61,697 bases of DNA from Nitrospirota bacterium (GCA_021791055.1 JAJYXI010000016.1:15141-76837); one strand, 5' to 3'; shown: positions 24,711 to 35,486, counted from the stretch's first letter. A program made the numbers and translations. Notes: generated from the sequence alone by a model not told the origin.

Positions 24711-26750
24711 CTATTTTATCAACGGAACGATAAGCAATGCCACAATGTTGATAACCTTGATCATCGGGTTGATTGCAGGGCCTGCTGTATCCTTGTATGG
24801 ATCGCCGACTGTGTCACCTGTAACAGCAGCTTTATGGGCATCCGACTTCTTTCCGCCGTAAGCGCCGTCTTCGATGAACTTCTTAGCGTTATCCCATGCA
24901 CCGCCGCCGCTTGTCATTGCGATTGCCTGGAAGAGTCCTGTGATGATGCTGCCGATAAGCACGCCGCCAAGCGCCTCTTTACCGAGAAGAAGACCAACTA
25001 TTATTGGCGCTGCAACAGGAATAAGGGCGGGTACCATCATCTGTTTGATCGCGCCTTTTGTGACTATGTCAACGCAAGTGCCGTATTCAGGCTTTGCCTT
25101 TCCCTCCATAATTCCGGGGATCTCCCTGAACTGCCTCCTCACCTCTTCAACAACTCCACCGGCTGCATTTCCGACAGCTTCCATGAGGAGTGCGCCGAAG
25201 AAGTACGGCAAAAGACCGCCGATGAAAAGACCGACAATAACTAACGGGTTTGAAAGGTCAAATGCAATTGTCTCGCCGAATGACCTTGAATACTCTGCAA
25301 AGAGAACCAGAGCTGCAAGACCTGCCGAACCTATTGCATATCCCTTTGTAACCGCCTTTGTGGTATTTCCGACCGCGTCGAGAGGATCGGTAACTCCTCT
25401 TACGCTGTCCGGCAGTTCAGCCATTTCAGCGATTCCACCGGCGTTGTCAGTTATCGGTCCGTAAGAGTCGATGGCAACAACGATTCCTGTCATGGAAAGC
25501 ATTGCAACCGCTGAAAGCGCTATTGCGAAAAGACCTCCGCCGAGATTACCTGCAAACCCACCGCCAAGTGAGTAAGCCCATATTATTGCGCCTGAGATAA
25601 CAAGCGCTGGAAGGCCGGTTGACTTCATGCTGACTGCAAGACCTGCGATAACATTTGTTCCGTGACCTGTCTGGCTTGCAGCAGCTATATGCTTGACCGG
25701 ATTAAAGCTCTTTGAAGTGAAGTACTCTGTAATCATAACAATCAGGCCTGTAAGAATCAGTCCTATGAGGGCTGTTGTGAAAACGCCTGTTGCTGTGAAT
25801 GCCTGCTCAACGCCCGGCAGGGCAAGGAACCACTGTGAAGCAAAGAAGAATGCGATTGCTGCAAGGATTCCTGAAACTGCAAGCCCTTTGTAAAGAGCAC
25901 CCATGATATAGCCGCTCTTTCCGAGCTTAACAAAATAGGTTCCGATAATGGATGCGACTATGGAAATACCGCCGATAAGAAGCGGGAACTCAACCCAGAG
26001 GCTCTGTGCCCCAAAAACCGTCTTTGCGAGCAGCATTGCTGCAACGAGGGTAACTGTATATGTCTCATAAAGGTCAGCTGCCATTCCTGCGCAGTCACCA
26101 ACATTGTCGCCAACGTTATCAGCTATAACAGCAGGGTTTCTTGGATCATCTTCAGGAATACCTGCCTCAACCTTACCGACAAGGTCTGCTCCGACATCAG
26201 CAGCCTTTGTATAAATACCTCCAGCGATACGGGCAAATACGCTCATCAATGAGCATCCGAAGCCGAGTCCTACAAGGGCATGAAATACGTCTTCAACAGG
26301 AGCCATTGACTTTACTATGAAGTAGTATCCAGAAATACCCAATAAGCCAAGGCCAACGACCATTATACCTGTAACCGCACCACCCTTGAATGCTACAGTC
26401 AATGCAGCCTGAATACCGCTTTTTGCAGCCTCTGTTGTCCTTACATTGGCCCTGACTGTAACCATCATACCGATGTAGCCTGCAAGAGCTGAACCCACCG
26501 CACCGATAACAAAGCCAATTGATGTCCAAATACCAAGAAATGTCAATAAGATAGCAAGAACAATGCCGACTATGGCAACTGTCTTATACTCCCTTCTGAG
26601 AAAAGCCGTTGCGCCTTCTTTGACAGCGTCTGAAATCTCCCTCATCCTGTCCGAGCCGCTCGGCTGCTTCGTAACCCATGCTGCGGTCATTAAGGCATAT
26701 GCAACGCCAAGACCGCCGCAAACAAGGGCAAAAAGAATTATTGAACTCAT
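24711..26750 (-). CDS. hppA: Membrane-bound proton-pumping pyrophosphatase
   Basis: 679 residues with about 16 hydrophobic segments. It hydrolyses cytoplasmic pyrophosphate and pumps protons. Signature motifs: [39 protein letters not shown], and the C-terminal [19 protein letters not shown]. At the site separating subfamilies, the sequence is [10 protein letters not shown]: Lys where potassium-dependent enzymes have Ala. This points to the potassium-independent H+-pumping type. It follows qmoC by 137 bases on the same strand and ends in a terminator. In a sulfate reducer it can recover the energy of the pyrophosphate released by Sat. Confidence 0.97.
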   Translation of the reverse strand: MSSIILFALVCGGLGVAYALMTAAWVTKQPSGSDRMREISDAVKEGATAFLRREYKTVAIVGIVLAILLTFLGIWTSIGFVIGAVGSALAGYIGMMVTVRANVRTTEAAKSGIQAALTVAFKGGAVTGIMVVGLGLLGISGYYFIVKSMAPVEDVFHALVGLGFGCSLMSVFARIAGGIYTKAADVGADLVGKVEAGIPEDDPRNPAVIADNVGDNVGDCAGMAADLYETYTVTLVAAMLLAKTVFGAQSLWVEFPLLIGGISIVASIIGTYFVKLGKSGYIMGALYKGLAVSGILAAIAFFFASQWFLALPGVEQAFTATGVFTTALIGLILTGLIVMITEYFTSKSFNPVKHIAAASQTGHGTNVIAGLAVSMKSTGLPALVISGAIIWAYSLGGGFAGNLGGGLFAIALSAVAMLSMTGIVVAIDSYGPITDNAGGIAEMAELPDSVRGVTDPLDAVGNTTKAVTKGYAIGSAGLAALVLFAEYSRSFGETIAFDLSNPLVIVGLFIGGLLPYFFGALLMEAVGNAAGGVVEEVRRQFREIPGIMEGKAKPEYGTCVDIVTKGAIKQMMVPALIPVAAPIIVGLLLGKEALGGVLIGSIITGLFQAIAMTSGGGAWDNAKKFIEDGAYGGKKSDAHKAAVTGDTVGDPYKDTAGPAINPMIKVINIVALLIVPLIK

Positions 26751-26887
26751 CTCCTTCTCTCCTCCTTATTATAGAATTTAGTTTATACCCAATACTTCCT
26801 AAGCCCTATACCTTAAATGCTCTCGCCGCCTCCTCTTCACCTCCTTATATCATAGTTTTTTGATTTAAATATATATGGCTTTGATGC

Positions 26888-28030
26888 CTAATCCCTCTTA
26901 GTATGTCTTGCAAAGACCATTGCCGTTGCCCTGTAAACCATATGTGCCATCTTTGAAAATGGCGCATATGCAAAAAGGAAAAATACAAATACCAGATGCG
27001 CAAAGTATGTCGGATACGCCAGTATGGCTATATTTGCGAGTCTTAAGAGTTCGGAAAGTATGCCTGTTACCACAATGGCATATATCACCGCTATAAAGAG
27101 CCAGTCGAAATAGCTGCCTTTGCCTGCCTTTTCAGCGTTTTTCAGCCTGTTGCCTGTAACAAGGGTTATTCCATAAAGCAGGGCGAGGGCGCTTGCATTG
27201 CCGAGGAGTTTTAACGGGTCGTACAAAGGATATGGGGAATCATAATGAAATCCGTAGAGATATACGATTGCCCATGTTGTTGTTATGGCAAGGCCTGCAA
27301 ATGCATAAAACACCAGCAAGTGCGCTGTCTTCCTGTCCTTTGTTACATTGCACTTTTCGAACCTCTTGTGTGCAAGTATCTCTGTTATTGTTGCCTTTAT
27401 GCTTCCCATCAGATTCCCCTGCACACTAATGCCTGCGCTCATATCTGCCCAGTATTTCTTTATCCCGAGCACAAATGATATTGCAGCAAATGTGGCTGCT
27501 GCAATAAACACTGTATCAATAGCAGGAACAGGGATAAATTTGGAATAGACTATGCCTCCGTCCTCTCCCCTCGGTATTGATGACAAGCTGAGATTGCCCA
27601 GCGATGCGATTATGGCGAAGAATATCACTATCGGCACTGCAAAGAGCATCAATAGATACTTTGAATTCCCAACCATCTTCGCGAGGGCGCCGGGCACTGA
27701 ATAATTGGCAATAGCCATTTTCCTTATAGCGCCAAGAACCTCTCCGGGCTTTGCACCCCTCGGGCAGTATGCTGTACAATCGCTGCACTGATGACAGAGC
27801 CAGATATCGGGATTGCTTATGAGCTTGTCCTTCATTCCCCACTGGGCATACATCATCTCTTTTCTCGGAAAAGGTTTATCGTCAGGTGTTACATTACACA
27901 CGACAGTACATGTAGAGCACTGATAGCACTTCTTTAAAGACTCGCCTCCAGAGGCTATAATATCTTTAACAAATTTCAAATCCGGACTAATTATTTGTGT
28001 TATTGGCTGTGTCATTATCTGTTCTGGCAT
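26888..28030 (-). CDS. qmoC: QmoC, membrane subunit of quinone-interacting oxidoreductase
   Basis: 380 residues. The N-terminal hydrophilic part carries two HdrC-type [4Fe-4S] motifs (CYQCSTCTVVCNVTP and CHQCSDCTAYCPRG). The C-terminal half is a HdrE/NarI-like cytochrome b membrane domain with about six hydrophobic segments. It takes electrons from menaquinol for QmoAB. ATG 28030 follows AGGAGG, and qmoB lies 11 bases upstream. Last of the aprBA-qmoABC series, as in known sulfate reducers. Confidence 0.95.
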   Translation of the reverse strand: MPEQIMTQPITQIISPDLKFVKDIIASGGESLKKCYQCSTCTVVCNVTPDDKPFPRKEMMYAQWGMKDKLISNPDIWLCHQCSDCTAYCPRGAKPGEVLGAIRKMAIANYSVPGALAKMVGNSKYLLMLFAVPIVIFFAIIASLGNLSLSSIPRGEDGGIVYSKFIPVPAIDTVFIAAATFAAISFVLGIKKYWADMSAGISVQGNLMGSIKATITEILAHKRFEKCNVTKDRKTAHLLVFYAFAGLAITTTWAIVYLYGFHYDSPYPLYDPLKLLGNASALALLYGITLVTGNRLKNAEKAGKGSYFDWLFIAVIYAIVVTGILSELLRLANIAILAYPTYFAHLVFVFFLFAYAPFSKMAHMVYRATAMVFARHTKRD

Positions 28031-28041
28031 TTATTTACCTC

Positions 28042-30192
28042 CTAAAAGCCCTTGAATGGATTGGGGCCTATTTCTTTGACCCTTTCTACAAAGTCATGGA
28101 TAATTTTCGAGATGTTGTCATACTCGTCTATTGCAAGCTGTATCATCTGAACCCTCTCTGACTCAAGCTGCAGCCTGCCGAGGGTCTCCTGAACCTTTCC
28201 AAGCCTGTAGTCTGCGAGCTCGCTGCCCTTTGCAAAGTGGCATTGGTAATTCTCGCCGAATTTGCAGCCTAAAAGTAGCATGCCGTCAATTCCCCTTGAG
28301 AGAGCGTCAGCTACCCATACAAGATTTGTCGAACCGAGACATCTGAGCTGTATTATCCTCACAGCAGCATCAATGTTCATCTTCTTTAATGCTGCTGTAT
28401 CGATTGCAGGATAGGCGTCATTTTCGCATGCAAGGACAATTATCCTCGGCTTGTCATCCTCTGACGGGACAGAGACATTCTTCATCATAGAGCCTATCAT
28501 ATCCACATGGTAGTCCTTAAAAGAGACTATTCTTTCAGGACATGCACCCATACATGTTGCGCATCTTCTGCACCTGCCCGGCTTATAAAACGGTGTTCCC
28601 TTTTCATCTTCGTCTATAGCGCCGAATGGACATTCCTCTGTACATCTTTTGCATGAAGTACACCTCTGCATATATGCATCAGGGTAGGTCATATCCCATG
28701 CCCTCGGATGGACTGCAATGCCCTTTGCAACATGCTCTGCAGCCTGTATTGCCTTGAGGGCTGCGCCTGTTGCGTCCTCCTGTGCCTCTGACATATTCAT
28801 AGGCTGTCTTACGCAGCCTGCTGCATAAACACCTGTTCTCCTTGTCTCATACTGGAAGCAGATAAAGTTGGAATCCGCAAACCCGTCATATAATTCAAGG
28901 TCAGGAAGGCCAGGGCCCTGTCTGTACTGGAGATTCAATATAGGGTCATCAACTGTTGCAGGGACTACGCCTGTTGCCAGGACAACAAGGTCTGCCTCAA
29001 TCTTTACCTTTTGCCCGAGCAGGCTGTTTTCCATTTCGACATAGAGGTTTCCGTTCCCTGCATCGGCGACTCCTGTTACTTCTCCCTTTGTCATCATCAC
29101 ACATGGGTCATTCTGTGCAGCCTTATAGTAATACTCGAGTCTGCCCGGTGTCCTTATATCCTTATAGAATATCATTGCAGTTGCATCGGAATTCTGTGTC
29201 ACATACTTTGCCTGCTTTAACGATGTAACGCAGCACATTGCAGAGCAGTATGGGAGGTGGTTCGGATCCCTCTGTCCTGCGCACTGTATAAAGGCAACCT
29301 TCTTTGCCTCTTTGCCGTCGGATGGCCTGAGAATCTTGCCGTTATTCTTCTTTGCAATCTCCTCAAGCTCTATGTTTGTAACAACATCCTTTGAAACCCC
29401 GTATCCGAGGTGTTCAAGTTTTGTTGCATCATAAGGCCTCCATCCCGCTGCCAGAACAATTGTGCCTATCTTCACAACCTCCGAATTTCCGTTTGAAGAT
29501 ATGGTCACATCGTAAGCGCCCGGCTGGCCATCGGTCTTTTCGACCTTTGACGACTTGTAAACCTTTATCTTCGGATGGCTTTCGACCTCTTTTATTGTCT
29601 TATCTATATCTGTATCAACAATGAGAGGCTCGCTGTATTCGCCAACTGCTGTCGGCACCTTCTTATGTAATTTATTCACAAAACCGCCTAACTGCGGCTC
29701 CTTTTCGACAAGGACAACCTCGTATCCTGCATTGGCTGACTGAAGGGCTGCTGTCATTCCTGCTATCCCGCCGCCGATAACTAAGATAGTCTTTACCGTC
29801 TCCATTAGATAGGGCTCAGGAAGGTCTCCCTTCTGCGCCTTTATAACATGCATCTTCACATAATCTTCTGCTGCAAGCTGTGCATTCTCTTTGCCGTCCT
29901 GCGTCCATACAGCAAGCTCCCTTAAAGGAGCCCTTTCCACAATACAGCCAGGGAAATCGAATTCCTCATACTTAACCCTCTGAGAGCAGGCAGCCAAAAC
30001 TACGGTATTAACTCCTTCGTTTTTGATATCGTTCTTTATAAGCTCAATGCCTTCATTGCCGCACAGGGCAAAATGGGATTTAACTACAGGAATCCTTAAG
30101 GCATTCTTGGCTATATTGCTGACTTTTTCTACATCTATGGATTCTCCAATGGAGCACCCGGTGCATATATAAAGTCCTATGTTCTTATCCAT
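28042..30192 (-). CDS. qmoB: QmoB, HdrA-like flavoprotein with MvhD domain
   Basis: 716 residues. FAD-binding VIGGGIAGMTAALQSANAG, HdrA-like core (IQCAGQRDPNHLPYCSAMCC), two ferredoxin clusters (CTSCKRCTEECPFGAI and CRRCATCMGACPERI), and a C-terminal MvhD-like [2Fe-2S] domain (RCLGSTNLVWVADALSRG, GCKFGENYQCHFAKG). Soluble subunit of the Qmo complex linking QmoC with APS reductase. Six bases after qmoA with a GGGAGGT ribosome site. Confidence 0.96.
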   Translation of the reverse strand: MDKNIGLYICTGCSIGESIDVEKVSNIAKNALRIPVVKSHFALCGNEGIELIKNDIKNEGVNTVVLAACSQRVKYEEFDFPGCIVERAPLRELAVWTQDGKENAQLAAEDYVKMHVIKAQKGDLPEPYLMETVKTILVIGGGIAGMTAALQSANAGYEVVLVEKEPQLGGFVNKLHKKVPTAVGEYSEPLIVDTDIDKTIKEVESHPKIKVYKSSKVEKTDGQPGAYDVTISSNGNSEVVKIGTIVLAAGWRPYDATKLEHLGYGVSKDVVTNIELEEIAKKNNGKILRPSDGKEAKKVAFIQCAGQRDPNHLPYCSAMCCVTSLKQAKYVTQNSDATAMIFYKDIRTPGRLEYYYKAAQNDPCVMMTKGEVTGVADAGNGNLYVEMENSLLGQKVKIEADLVVLATGVVPATVDDPILNLQYRQGPGLPDLELYDGFADSNFICFQYETRRTGVYAAGCVRQPMNMSEAQEDATGAALKAIQAAEHVAKGIAVHPRAWDMTYPDAYMQRCTSCKRCTEECPFGAIDEDEKGTPFYKPGRCRRCATCMGACPERIVSFKDYHVDMIGSMMKNVSVPSEDDKPRIIVLACENDAYPAIDTAALKKMNIDAAVRIIQLRCLGSTNLVWVADALSRGIDGMLLLGCKFGENYQCHFAKGSELADYRLGKVQETLGRLQLESERVQMIQLAIDEYDNISKIIHDFVERVKEIGPNPFKGF

Positions 30193-30198
30193 CTTCGA

Positions 30199-31458
30199 TT
30201 ACCTCCCCTGTCCTGCCAATTTTGCTGTAGATATTGCCTTCATTGCAGCACCTGTTGCATCCTGTGCTGATCTGGCAACATCCATGGGGTTTTTGCTGCA
30301 GCCGGCAGAGTGTATCCCCAAATTCGGCAATGCAAAACCATTTTCGTTGTAATTCACTCCTGAGATCTTCTTAGCTGCCCCTGAAGGCTCCATTCCTGTT
30401 GCGAGCACAACCATATCGAACTTCATCTTCACTTTGTTTCCTGTCATCATATCTTCTGCTGTAACAACAACATCATCGGACCCCTCGTCCTGGGCAATGC
30501 TTGCCACCTTGCCTTTTATAAAAGAGACATTGGGGTCCTCTTTTACCTTACTATAGAACTTTTCATTCCACCTACCCGGGGTCCTTATGTCTATATAGAA
30601 TATGGTGGCCTTTGATTCCGGATTCTGCTCCCTTATGTATGTCGTCTGTTTCAATGATGCAAGGCAGCATACGTATGAGCAGAAGGGGAGATGATTCTCG
30701 TCCCTGCTTCCTGCACACTGAACAAATGCGATATTCTGGACAGGCTTTCCGTCAGAGGGCCTCACTATCTTTCCTGCTGTTGGTCCTGTTGGAGAGGCAA
30801 GCCTTTCCATCATCATATTTGTAATTACATTTTTAATACTGCCGAAGCCAAGGATATCGAGCTTGTTTGCATCATAAGGATTCCATCCTGTAGCAACCAC
30901 AACAGAACTTACATTCAGATTAATTGTCTCAGGCTTCATATCAAGATCAATAGCATTGTATTTACAAGCCTCTTTACAAACCTTCCCGCAGTCGCCTTTA
31001 CAGTGAGCCGAATCGATCACATACTTTTGGGGGAATGCCTGATTAAATGGAAGAAACGCAGCCTTTGTCTTATCCATTCCGAAATTATACTCATTGGGTC
31101 TTTCTGCCGGACATGCCTGAGCGCATGCATCGCATGCAACACAGTTATCATTTACATGCCTCGGATTAACCTTTACTGTAACATTATAGTCACCGGGGCC
31201 CCCTGCTATGCTTTCAACCTCTGCCATTGTGTAGAATGTAATATTCGGGTTGGTCTTAATCCTTCTGAAGTTTATCTCAAGACCGCATATGGGCGGGCAA
31301 AGCTTGGGGAAATATTTATTAAGCTGTGCAACCCTGCCGCCGAGGTACGGATTTTTCTCTATAACTATTACTTCAGCTCCTGTCTCTGCTGCATCTACTG
31401 CAGTTGTCAGACCGCTAAAGCCGCCTCCAATCACTAATATTCGATTAACATCTGGCAT
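30199..31458 (-). CDS. qmoA: QmoA, HdrA-like flavoprotein
   Basis: 419 residues. FAD motif VIGGGFSGLTTAVDAAETG, Cys-rich segments CPPICGLEINF, CVACDACAQACPAERP and CKGDCGKVCKEACKYNA, then the HdrA-like VQCAGSRDENHLPFCSYVCC. It forms the QmoABC complex that supplies AprBA with electrons from quinol. ATG 31458 follows AAAGGAGGAAG. It is separated from aprA by 135 bases containing a repeat and a GC-rich hairpin, so its level may be set apart from aprBA. Confidence 0.96.
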   Translation of the reverse strand: MPDVNRILVIGGGFSGLTTAVDAAETGAEVIVIEKNPYLGGRVAQLNKYFPKLCPPICGLEINFRRIKTNPNITFYTMAEVESIAGGPGDYNVTVKVNPRHVNDNCVACDACAQACPAERPNEYNFGMDKTKAAFLPFNQAFPQKYVIDSAHCKGDCGKVCKEACKYNAIDLDMKPETINLNVSSVVVATGWNPYDANKLDILGFGSIKNVITNMMMERLASPTGPTAGKIVRPSDGKPVQNIAFVQCAGSRDENHLPFCSYVCCLASLKQTTYIREQNPESKATIFYIDIRTPGRWNEKFYSKVKEDPNVSFIKGKVASIAQDEGSDDVVVTAEDMMTGNKVKMKFDMVVLATGMEPSGAAKKISGVNYNENGFALPNLGIHSAGCSKNPMDVARSAQDATGAAMKAISTAKLAGQGR

Positions 31459-31486
31459 GCTCTTCCTCCTTTATATTGTGATGCGT

Positions 31487-31549
31487 AATCAGTGATGCGT
31501 GATGAGTTTTTATCGCATTACGCATTACGCATTACGCATTACGCATTAC
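31487..31549. repeat. Tandem/inverted GCATTAC repeat between aprA and qmoA
   Basis: The left part has complementary TGATGCGTAATCAGTGATGCGT-like units (31481-31507). The right part has five tandem CGCATTA units (31514-31549). The two halves can pair, making a long imperfect hairpin. Confidence 0.75.
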
Positions 31550-31557
31550 AATTTTGG

Positions 31558-31584
31558 CAGGGAGGGGCTTGATGCCCCTCCCTG
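31558..31584 (-). terminator. Strong GC hairpin just after aprA
   Basis: CAGGGAGGGGC (31558-31568) and GCCCCTCCCTG (31574-31584) form a perfect 11-bp stem with a TTGAT loop, ten bases after the aprA stop. No U-run follows on the minus strand, so an mRNA-stabilising or processing hairpin is more likely than a full terminator. Confidence 0.6.
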
Positions 31585-31593
31585 AAAGTTTAA

Positions 31594-33573
31594 TTAGTCA
31601 GCGAACATCTGTACATAAGGAACTTTCTTGAGCTCCCATGTGTTCTTTTCAGCATCGTACCTTGAATTTACAAAGCACTTCCAGTCTTTGTCATTAATCG
31701 GGAGGAAGTCGCCCCTGTAGTAATAGCCCGGGTACCTTGACTCTTCCCTGAAGAGGATGTGTCTTGCGTGTGCCTCAACAGAAAGAATTCTGTGGAAGTT
31801 CTCCCAGCACCTCATAAGCTCGTGGAGGTTGCTTGCCGCACTCTTTGCAGCGTCTTCCTTGAGCAATTCAAGCTGCTTCAGGCCTTCCTCAAGCATGGTC
31901 TTTGAAGTCATATACCATGTGGAGATACCGCCAAAGTACTCGTCAGCAATCTTCTGGAGTCTTGCCTGGAGCATATGAGGCCTGATATAGTTCGGATTCA
32001 TAAAGGGATCTGTCGAGAAGGTCTTGTATTTCTCATAGATCTCATATGGTGCATAGAGCTCTGCTGCAATCTCATTCGCTGTTGCCTTGATTGCAGGCTT
32101 GTAGTCAGCATGGTCAAGGATGAATGCTATTGCAGCCTTGGCAGTAATCCTTCCTTCTGCATGTGAGCCTGAGGAGAACTTGTGTCCAGATGCGCCGCAG
32201 ATGTCGCCGGCCATGAAGAGGCCCGGAACTGTGGACATTCTGTTGTAGCCCCAGGAATAGTGTTCTGGTGCGCCTGCTATGTCGCCAGGTCCGCTGCACC
32301 AGAAGCCTGCGCAACCAGCATGTGAGCCGAGGAGATAAGGCTCTGTCGGCATAATCTCGGAAGGCTCTTTATCCGGCTCAATGTTCTTACATGCCCAGAG
32401 ACCTGCCTGACCGATACACATATCGAGAAAGTCTTCCCATGCCTCTGCCTCGAGGTGTTTAATCCTCTTTGCATCCATGGTCTTTGCGAGCTCCTGCATT
32501 GCTGTATGTGTGTTCATAAGGATTGGGCCCTTACCGGCCTTCATGTCTATCATCATCATATGGTTTCTGATGGCTGTACCTAACTTCTCAGCGTATGGGC
32601 TGTAGAGCTTCTTGGTTTCTTCCATATGCGTTACGCAATAGTCTTCGCCCATAGAGTTCGTTGCCTTTGCCTTGAAGAAGAGGAACCATGCGCCGACCGG
32701 GCCGTATCCGTCCTTGAATCTTGCAGGGACGAACCTGTTTTCCATCATGGTGAGCTCTGCGCCGGCCTGCATGCCGAGGGCATATCCCGAACCTGAGTTC
32801 CATACAGGATACCATGCCCTACCCTGACCTTCTCTAACCGACCTCGGCCTGAAGACATTAACTGCTCCGCCGGCAGCATTGATCATTGCCTTTGCCTTAA
32901 AGATGTATATCTTGTTCTCCCTGACGCTGAAGCCGGCTGCTGCTGCAACCCTCTTCGGATCATTTGCGTCGTGGTAAAGTTTTACGATAAATACCCTCTC
33001 GAAGTGGTTCTGTGCAACACCGGTTGCCTGCCTGTTGATCTCGAGTGCCTTCTTAGCAGCCTCTGCAACGATGACCTTGTAGGACTCACCATTGATCATT
33101 ATCTGCCATTTACCTGACCTTACAGGTGTTCCGCCATCCTTTAACATTGCCTTTCCTGCATCCCTTGCCTGGAAACCGTCGAGGGAAAATCCGTCATCGG
33201 CCTTTTTCCATATAGGGAGTCCCCACTCTTCAAAGAGATGGACTGAATTGTCTACATGTCTACCGAGGTCATAAACAAGGTCTTCCCTGATTATGCCCAT
33301 CAGGTCGTTTCTTACATATTTGACATAATCTGCAGGGTCATTCTCTCCGCAGTATGTATTGATGGCTGAAAGTCCCATTGCAACAGCGCCGCTTCTGTCT
33401 GTTGCTGCCTTGTCAACCATTGTAATCTTTAAGCCCTTGGGGTTTGCCCAGCGGACTGCCTCAAAAGCTGCTCCGCAGCATGCCATACCGCCGCCGATGA
33501 GAAGAAGGTCTGTCTCTATCTCAACGACCTCAGGCATCTGGCAATATGAAAATGTACAAGTTTCTTTTTCCAT
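31594..33573 (-). CDS. aprA: Adenylylsulfate reductase alpha subunit
   Basis: 659 residues from ATG 33573, chosen because AAGGAGGG lies six bases upstream (an ATG at 33579 would overlap it). FAD-binding flavoprotein of the succinate dehydrogenase fold: LLLIGGGMACCGAAFEAVRW, AMGLSAINTYCGENDPADYV, NHMMMIDMKAGKGPILMNTH and GLFMAGDICGASGHKFSSGS. It reduces APS to sulfite and AMP, or the reverse. Full length for the family. Co-transcribed with aprB, which ends 16 bases upstream. Confidence 0.97.
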   Translation of the reverse strand: MEKETCTFSYCQMPEVVEIETDLLLIGGGMACCGAAFEAVRWANPKGLKITMVDKAATDRSGAVAMGLSAINTYCGENDPADYVKYVRNDLMGIIREDLVYDLGRHVDNSVHLFEEWGLPIWKKADDGFSLDGFQARDAGKAMLKDGGTPVRSGKWQIMINGESYKVIVAEAAKKALEINRQATGVAQNHFERVFIVKLYHDANDPKRVAAAAGFSVRENKIYIFKAKAMINAAGGAVNVFRPRSVREGQGRAWYPVWNSGSGYALGMQAGAELTMMENRFVPARFKDGYGPVGAWFLFFKAKATNSMGEDYCVTHMEETKKLYSPYAEKLGTAIRNHMMMIDMKAGKGPILMNTHTAMQELAKTMDAKRIKHLEAEAWEDFLDMCIGQAGLWACKNIEPDKEPSEIMPTEPYLLGSHAGCAGFWCSGPGDIAGAPEHYSWGYNRMSTVPGLFMAGDICGASGHKFSSGSHAEGRITAKAAIAFILDHADYKPAIKATANEIAAELYAPYEIYEKYKTFSTDPFMNPNYIRPHMLQARLQKIADEYFGGISTWYMTSKTMLEEGLKQLELLKEDAAKSAASNLHELMRCWENFHRILSVEAHARHILFREESRYPGYYYRGDFLPINDKDWKCFVNSRYDAEKNTWELKKVPYVQMFAD

Positions 33574-33589
33574 GGTCATCCCTCCTTAA

Positions 33590-34009
33590 TTATTTTGTCC
33601 TGGCTTCGTAGTTGAAGTAGCCAGGCTTCTTGATTTTTGAAAAATCAGGTTCTGGTGTTCCTTTGTACGGATCAATTGAACCTTCCGGAGTTGTCCTGAT
33701 CGGGAATTTGAATCTCTTGAGGGACCCGTTCCTGAATTTGATTGTCCACATAATGGAGTCAGTACCTCTCAGCGGGATGACATTACCTCCCAGCGGGTTG
33801 AAGTCCTGATAACCCCTTACCTCGATCGCCTGCTGAGGGCAGATCTTTACGCAGTTGTAGCACTCCCAGCACTGATCCGGCTCCTGATTGAATGCCTTCA
33901 TGAGATCCCTGTTAAGGACCATGAGGTCATTAGGACAAATGTACTGACATGCAGTCTTGTCCTGAGCCTTGCAACCATCACACTTTTCCGTAATTACATA
34001 ACTCGGCAT
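33590..34009 (-). CDS. aprB: Adenylylsulfate reductase beta subunit
   Basis: 139 residues from ATG 34009, which follows GAAGGAGGTT; the frame stays open upstream but without family similarity. Two [4Fe-4S] clusters are ligated by CDGCKAQDKTACQYICP and CWECYNCVKICP; the C-terminal extension (IRTTPEGSIDPYKG) wraps AprA in known structures. It passes electrons to the FAD of AprA. The 199-base gap to sat (34010-34208) probably holds the aprBA promoter. It contains no other gene that I can see. Confidence 0.96.
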   Translation of the reverse strand: MPSYVITEKCDGCKAQDKTACQYICPNDLMVLNRDLMKAFNQEPDQCWECYNCVKICPQQAIEVRGYQDFNPLGGNVIPLRGTDSIMWTIKFRNGSLKRFKFPIRTTPEGSIDPYKGTPEPDFSKIKKPGYFNYEARTK

Positions 34010-34208
34010 AATGTAACCTCCTTCGGTTTTTATTAAGCATCGGTTTACGATGCCCTGATATTGTTTAGTTGATGCACACACCAAAGACAACTTCTAAACC
34101 ACAGCCAATAGTCTCGGCTTCATACCCCCTTTCGTCAAGATAGGCCATGGGCTTAAGAGAATATAATACCCATTACCTAATTAACTGCTTTGAATACTAT
34201 AGGAACTA

Positions 34209-35435
34209 CTAACGGCTTTTTTCGTCACCTATCGTCCCGCCTTCAGCATACTTATGTACCTTTATCTCGACCTTCTCGGTCAATCCCTCATAGTACTCTC
34301 TCAATATCTTAAGGACTTCGGGTCTGCTGAAGTGGTCAGGAACATCCTCACCCTCAGAGAGCATCTTTCTCAGTTTTGTTCCGCTAAGGATTAATCTATC
34401 CTCTTTTCCGTGCGGGCATGTCCTCATTGATGCCATGCCGTCGCACTTCGTGCAGTAGAATGTCCAGTCTATCTTGAGGGGCTTTGTCTCGAGTGCATCC
34501 TTTGGAATCTCATCAAATATCTTCTGGGCATCGAACGGGCCGTAATATTCACCAACACCTGCGTGGTCTCTGCCGACGATCAGATGGCTGCAGCCATAGT
34601 TCTGCCTGAAGAGGGCGTGGAGAAGGGCTTCCCTTGGGCCTGCGTATCTCATATCAAGTGGATAGCCTCCCACAACAATTGTATCCTTTACAAAGTATTT
34701 CTCATTAAGGACATCAATAGCCTTCTGTCTTACGTCTGACGGTATATCGCCCGGTTTCAGCTTGCCAAGAAGCATGTGAACAAAAACGCCGTCACAGGTC
34801 TCGATTGCGATCTTGCAAAGATACTCATGCGAGCGGTGCATCGGGTTTCTTGTCTGGAATGCTGCAACAGTTTTCCAGCCTTTATCCAAAAATATTGCCC
34901 TTGACTGCGCAGGGGTCAAATAAATTCCGGGATATTCCTTGGGGAATGTGCCTTCACTGAGCACCTTAACAGTACCGGCGAGATTTGTGCCTGCCTGCTT
35001 CATAACCATCACAACACCCGGGTGTTCCATGTCAGTGGTCCTGAACACCTGCTTGCATTCGTATTCCTTGTCGATCTTGTATGTCTCTGTAACTTTCATT
35101 GTAGCCATTATTTCGCCGAACTCTTCGGAGAAAAGGGCTATCTCCTCGCCAACCTTTACATCCTCATCTGTAGAGAGTGTTATAGGGATCGGCCAGAATG
35201 TGCCGTCTTCCATTGTATATTCAGCACAAACACCCTTCCAGTCCTCATAACCCATAAATCCATCAAGCGGAGTGAACCCGCCGATACCCATCATTATGAG
35301 GTCTCCGGTTTCACGTGATGTGATATTGATCCTCTTCAGGGTAGCTGCCTTTTTCTTTTCTGCTTCAAGTTCTGCCCCTATCAGTAAAAGAGGCTTTAAC
35401 TTCTTGTCTTTTCCATGCGGATGTACTAAAGCCAT
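34209..35435 (-). CDS. sat: Sulfate adenylyltransferase (ATP sulfurylase)
   Basis: 408 residues, the homo-oligomeric dissimilatory type. Nucleotide-binding [37 protein letters not shown], and [21 protein letters not shown] are all present. A CTKC/CPHG pair ([19 protein letters not shown]) suggests structural zinc. It makes APS and pyrophosphate from sulfate and ATP. ATG 35435 follows CAGGAGG. It lies downstream of adk by about 50 bases and upstream of aprBA, so substrates and products of the pathway are encoded in one block. Confidence 0.97.
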   Translation of the reverse strand: MALVHPHGKDKKLKPLLLIGAELEAEKKKAATLKRINITSRETGDLIMMGIGGFTPLDGFMGYEDWKGVCAEYTMEDGTFWPIPITLSTDEDVKVGEEIALFSEEFGEIMATMKVTETYKIDKEYECKQVFRTTDMEHPGVVMVMKQAGTNLAGTVKVLSEGTFPKEYPGIYLTPAQSRAIFLDKGWKTVAAFQTRNPMHRSHEYLCKIAIETCDGVFVHMLLGKLKPGDIPSDVRQKAIDVLNEKYFVKDTIVVGGYPLDMRYAGPREALLHALFRQNYGCSHLIVGRDHAGVGEYYGPFDAQKIFDEIPKDALETKPLKIDWTFYCTKCDGMASMRTCPHGKEDRLILSGTKLRKMLSEGEDVPDHFSRPEVLKILREYYEGLTEKVEIKVHKYAEGGTIGDEKSR

Positions 35436-35486
35436 ATTAATCCTCCTGTTTGGTTTTTTTATATTTCAAGACCGGGCTTGAATCTC

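Noticed and set aside
28042-31458. Heterodisulfide reductase HdrABC
   Set aside because: The two HdrA-like proteins followed by a HdrC/cytochrome b fusion, directly after aprBA, are the arrangement of QmoABC.
31514-31549. CRISPR-like array
   Set aside because: It is a direct tandem of 7-base units without spacers.
34010-34208. Specific promoter for aprBA in the sat-aprB gap
   Set aside because: Several weak -10-like boxes (for example TATTAT on the minus strand) are present, but no convincing -35 partner was found.
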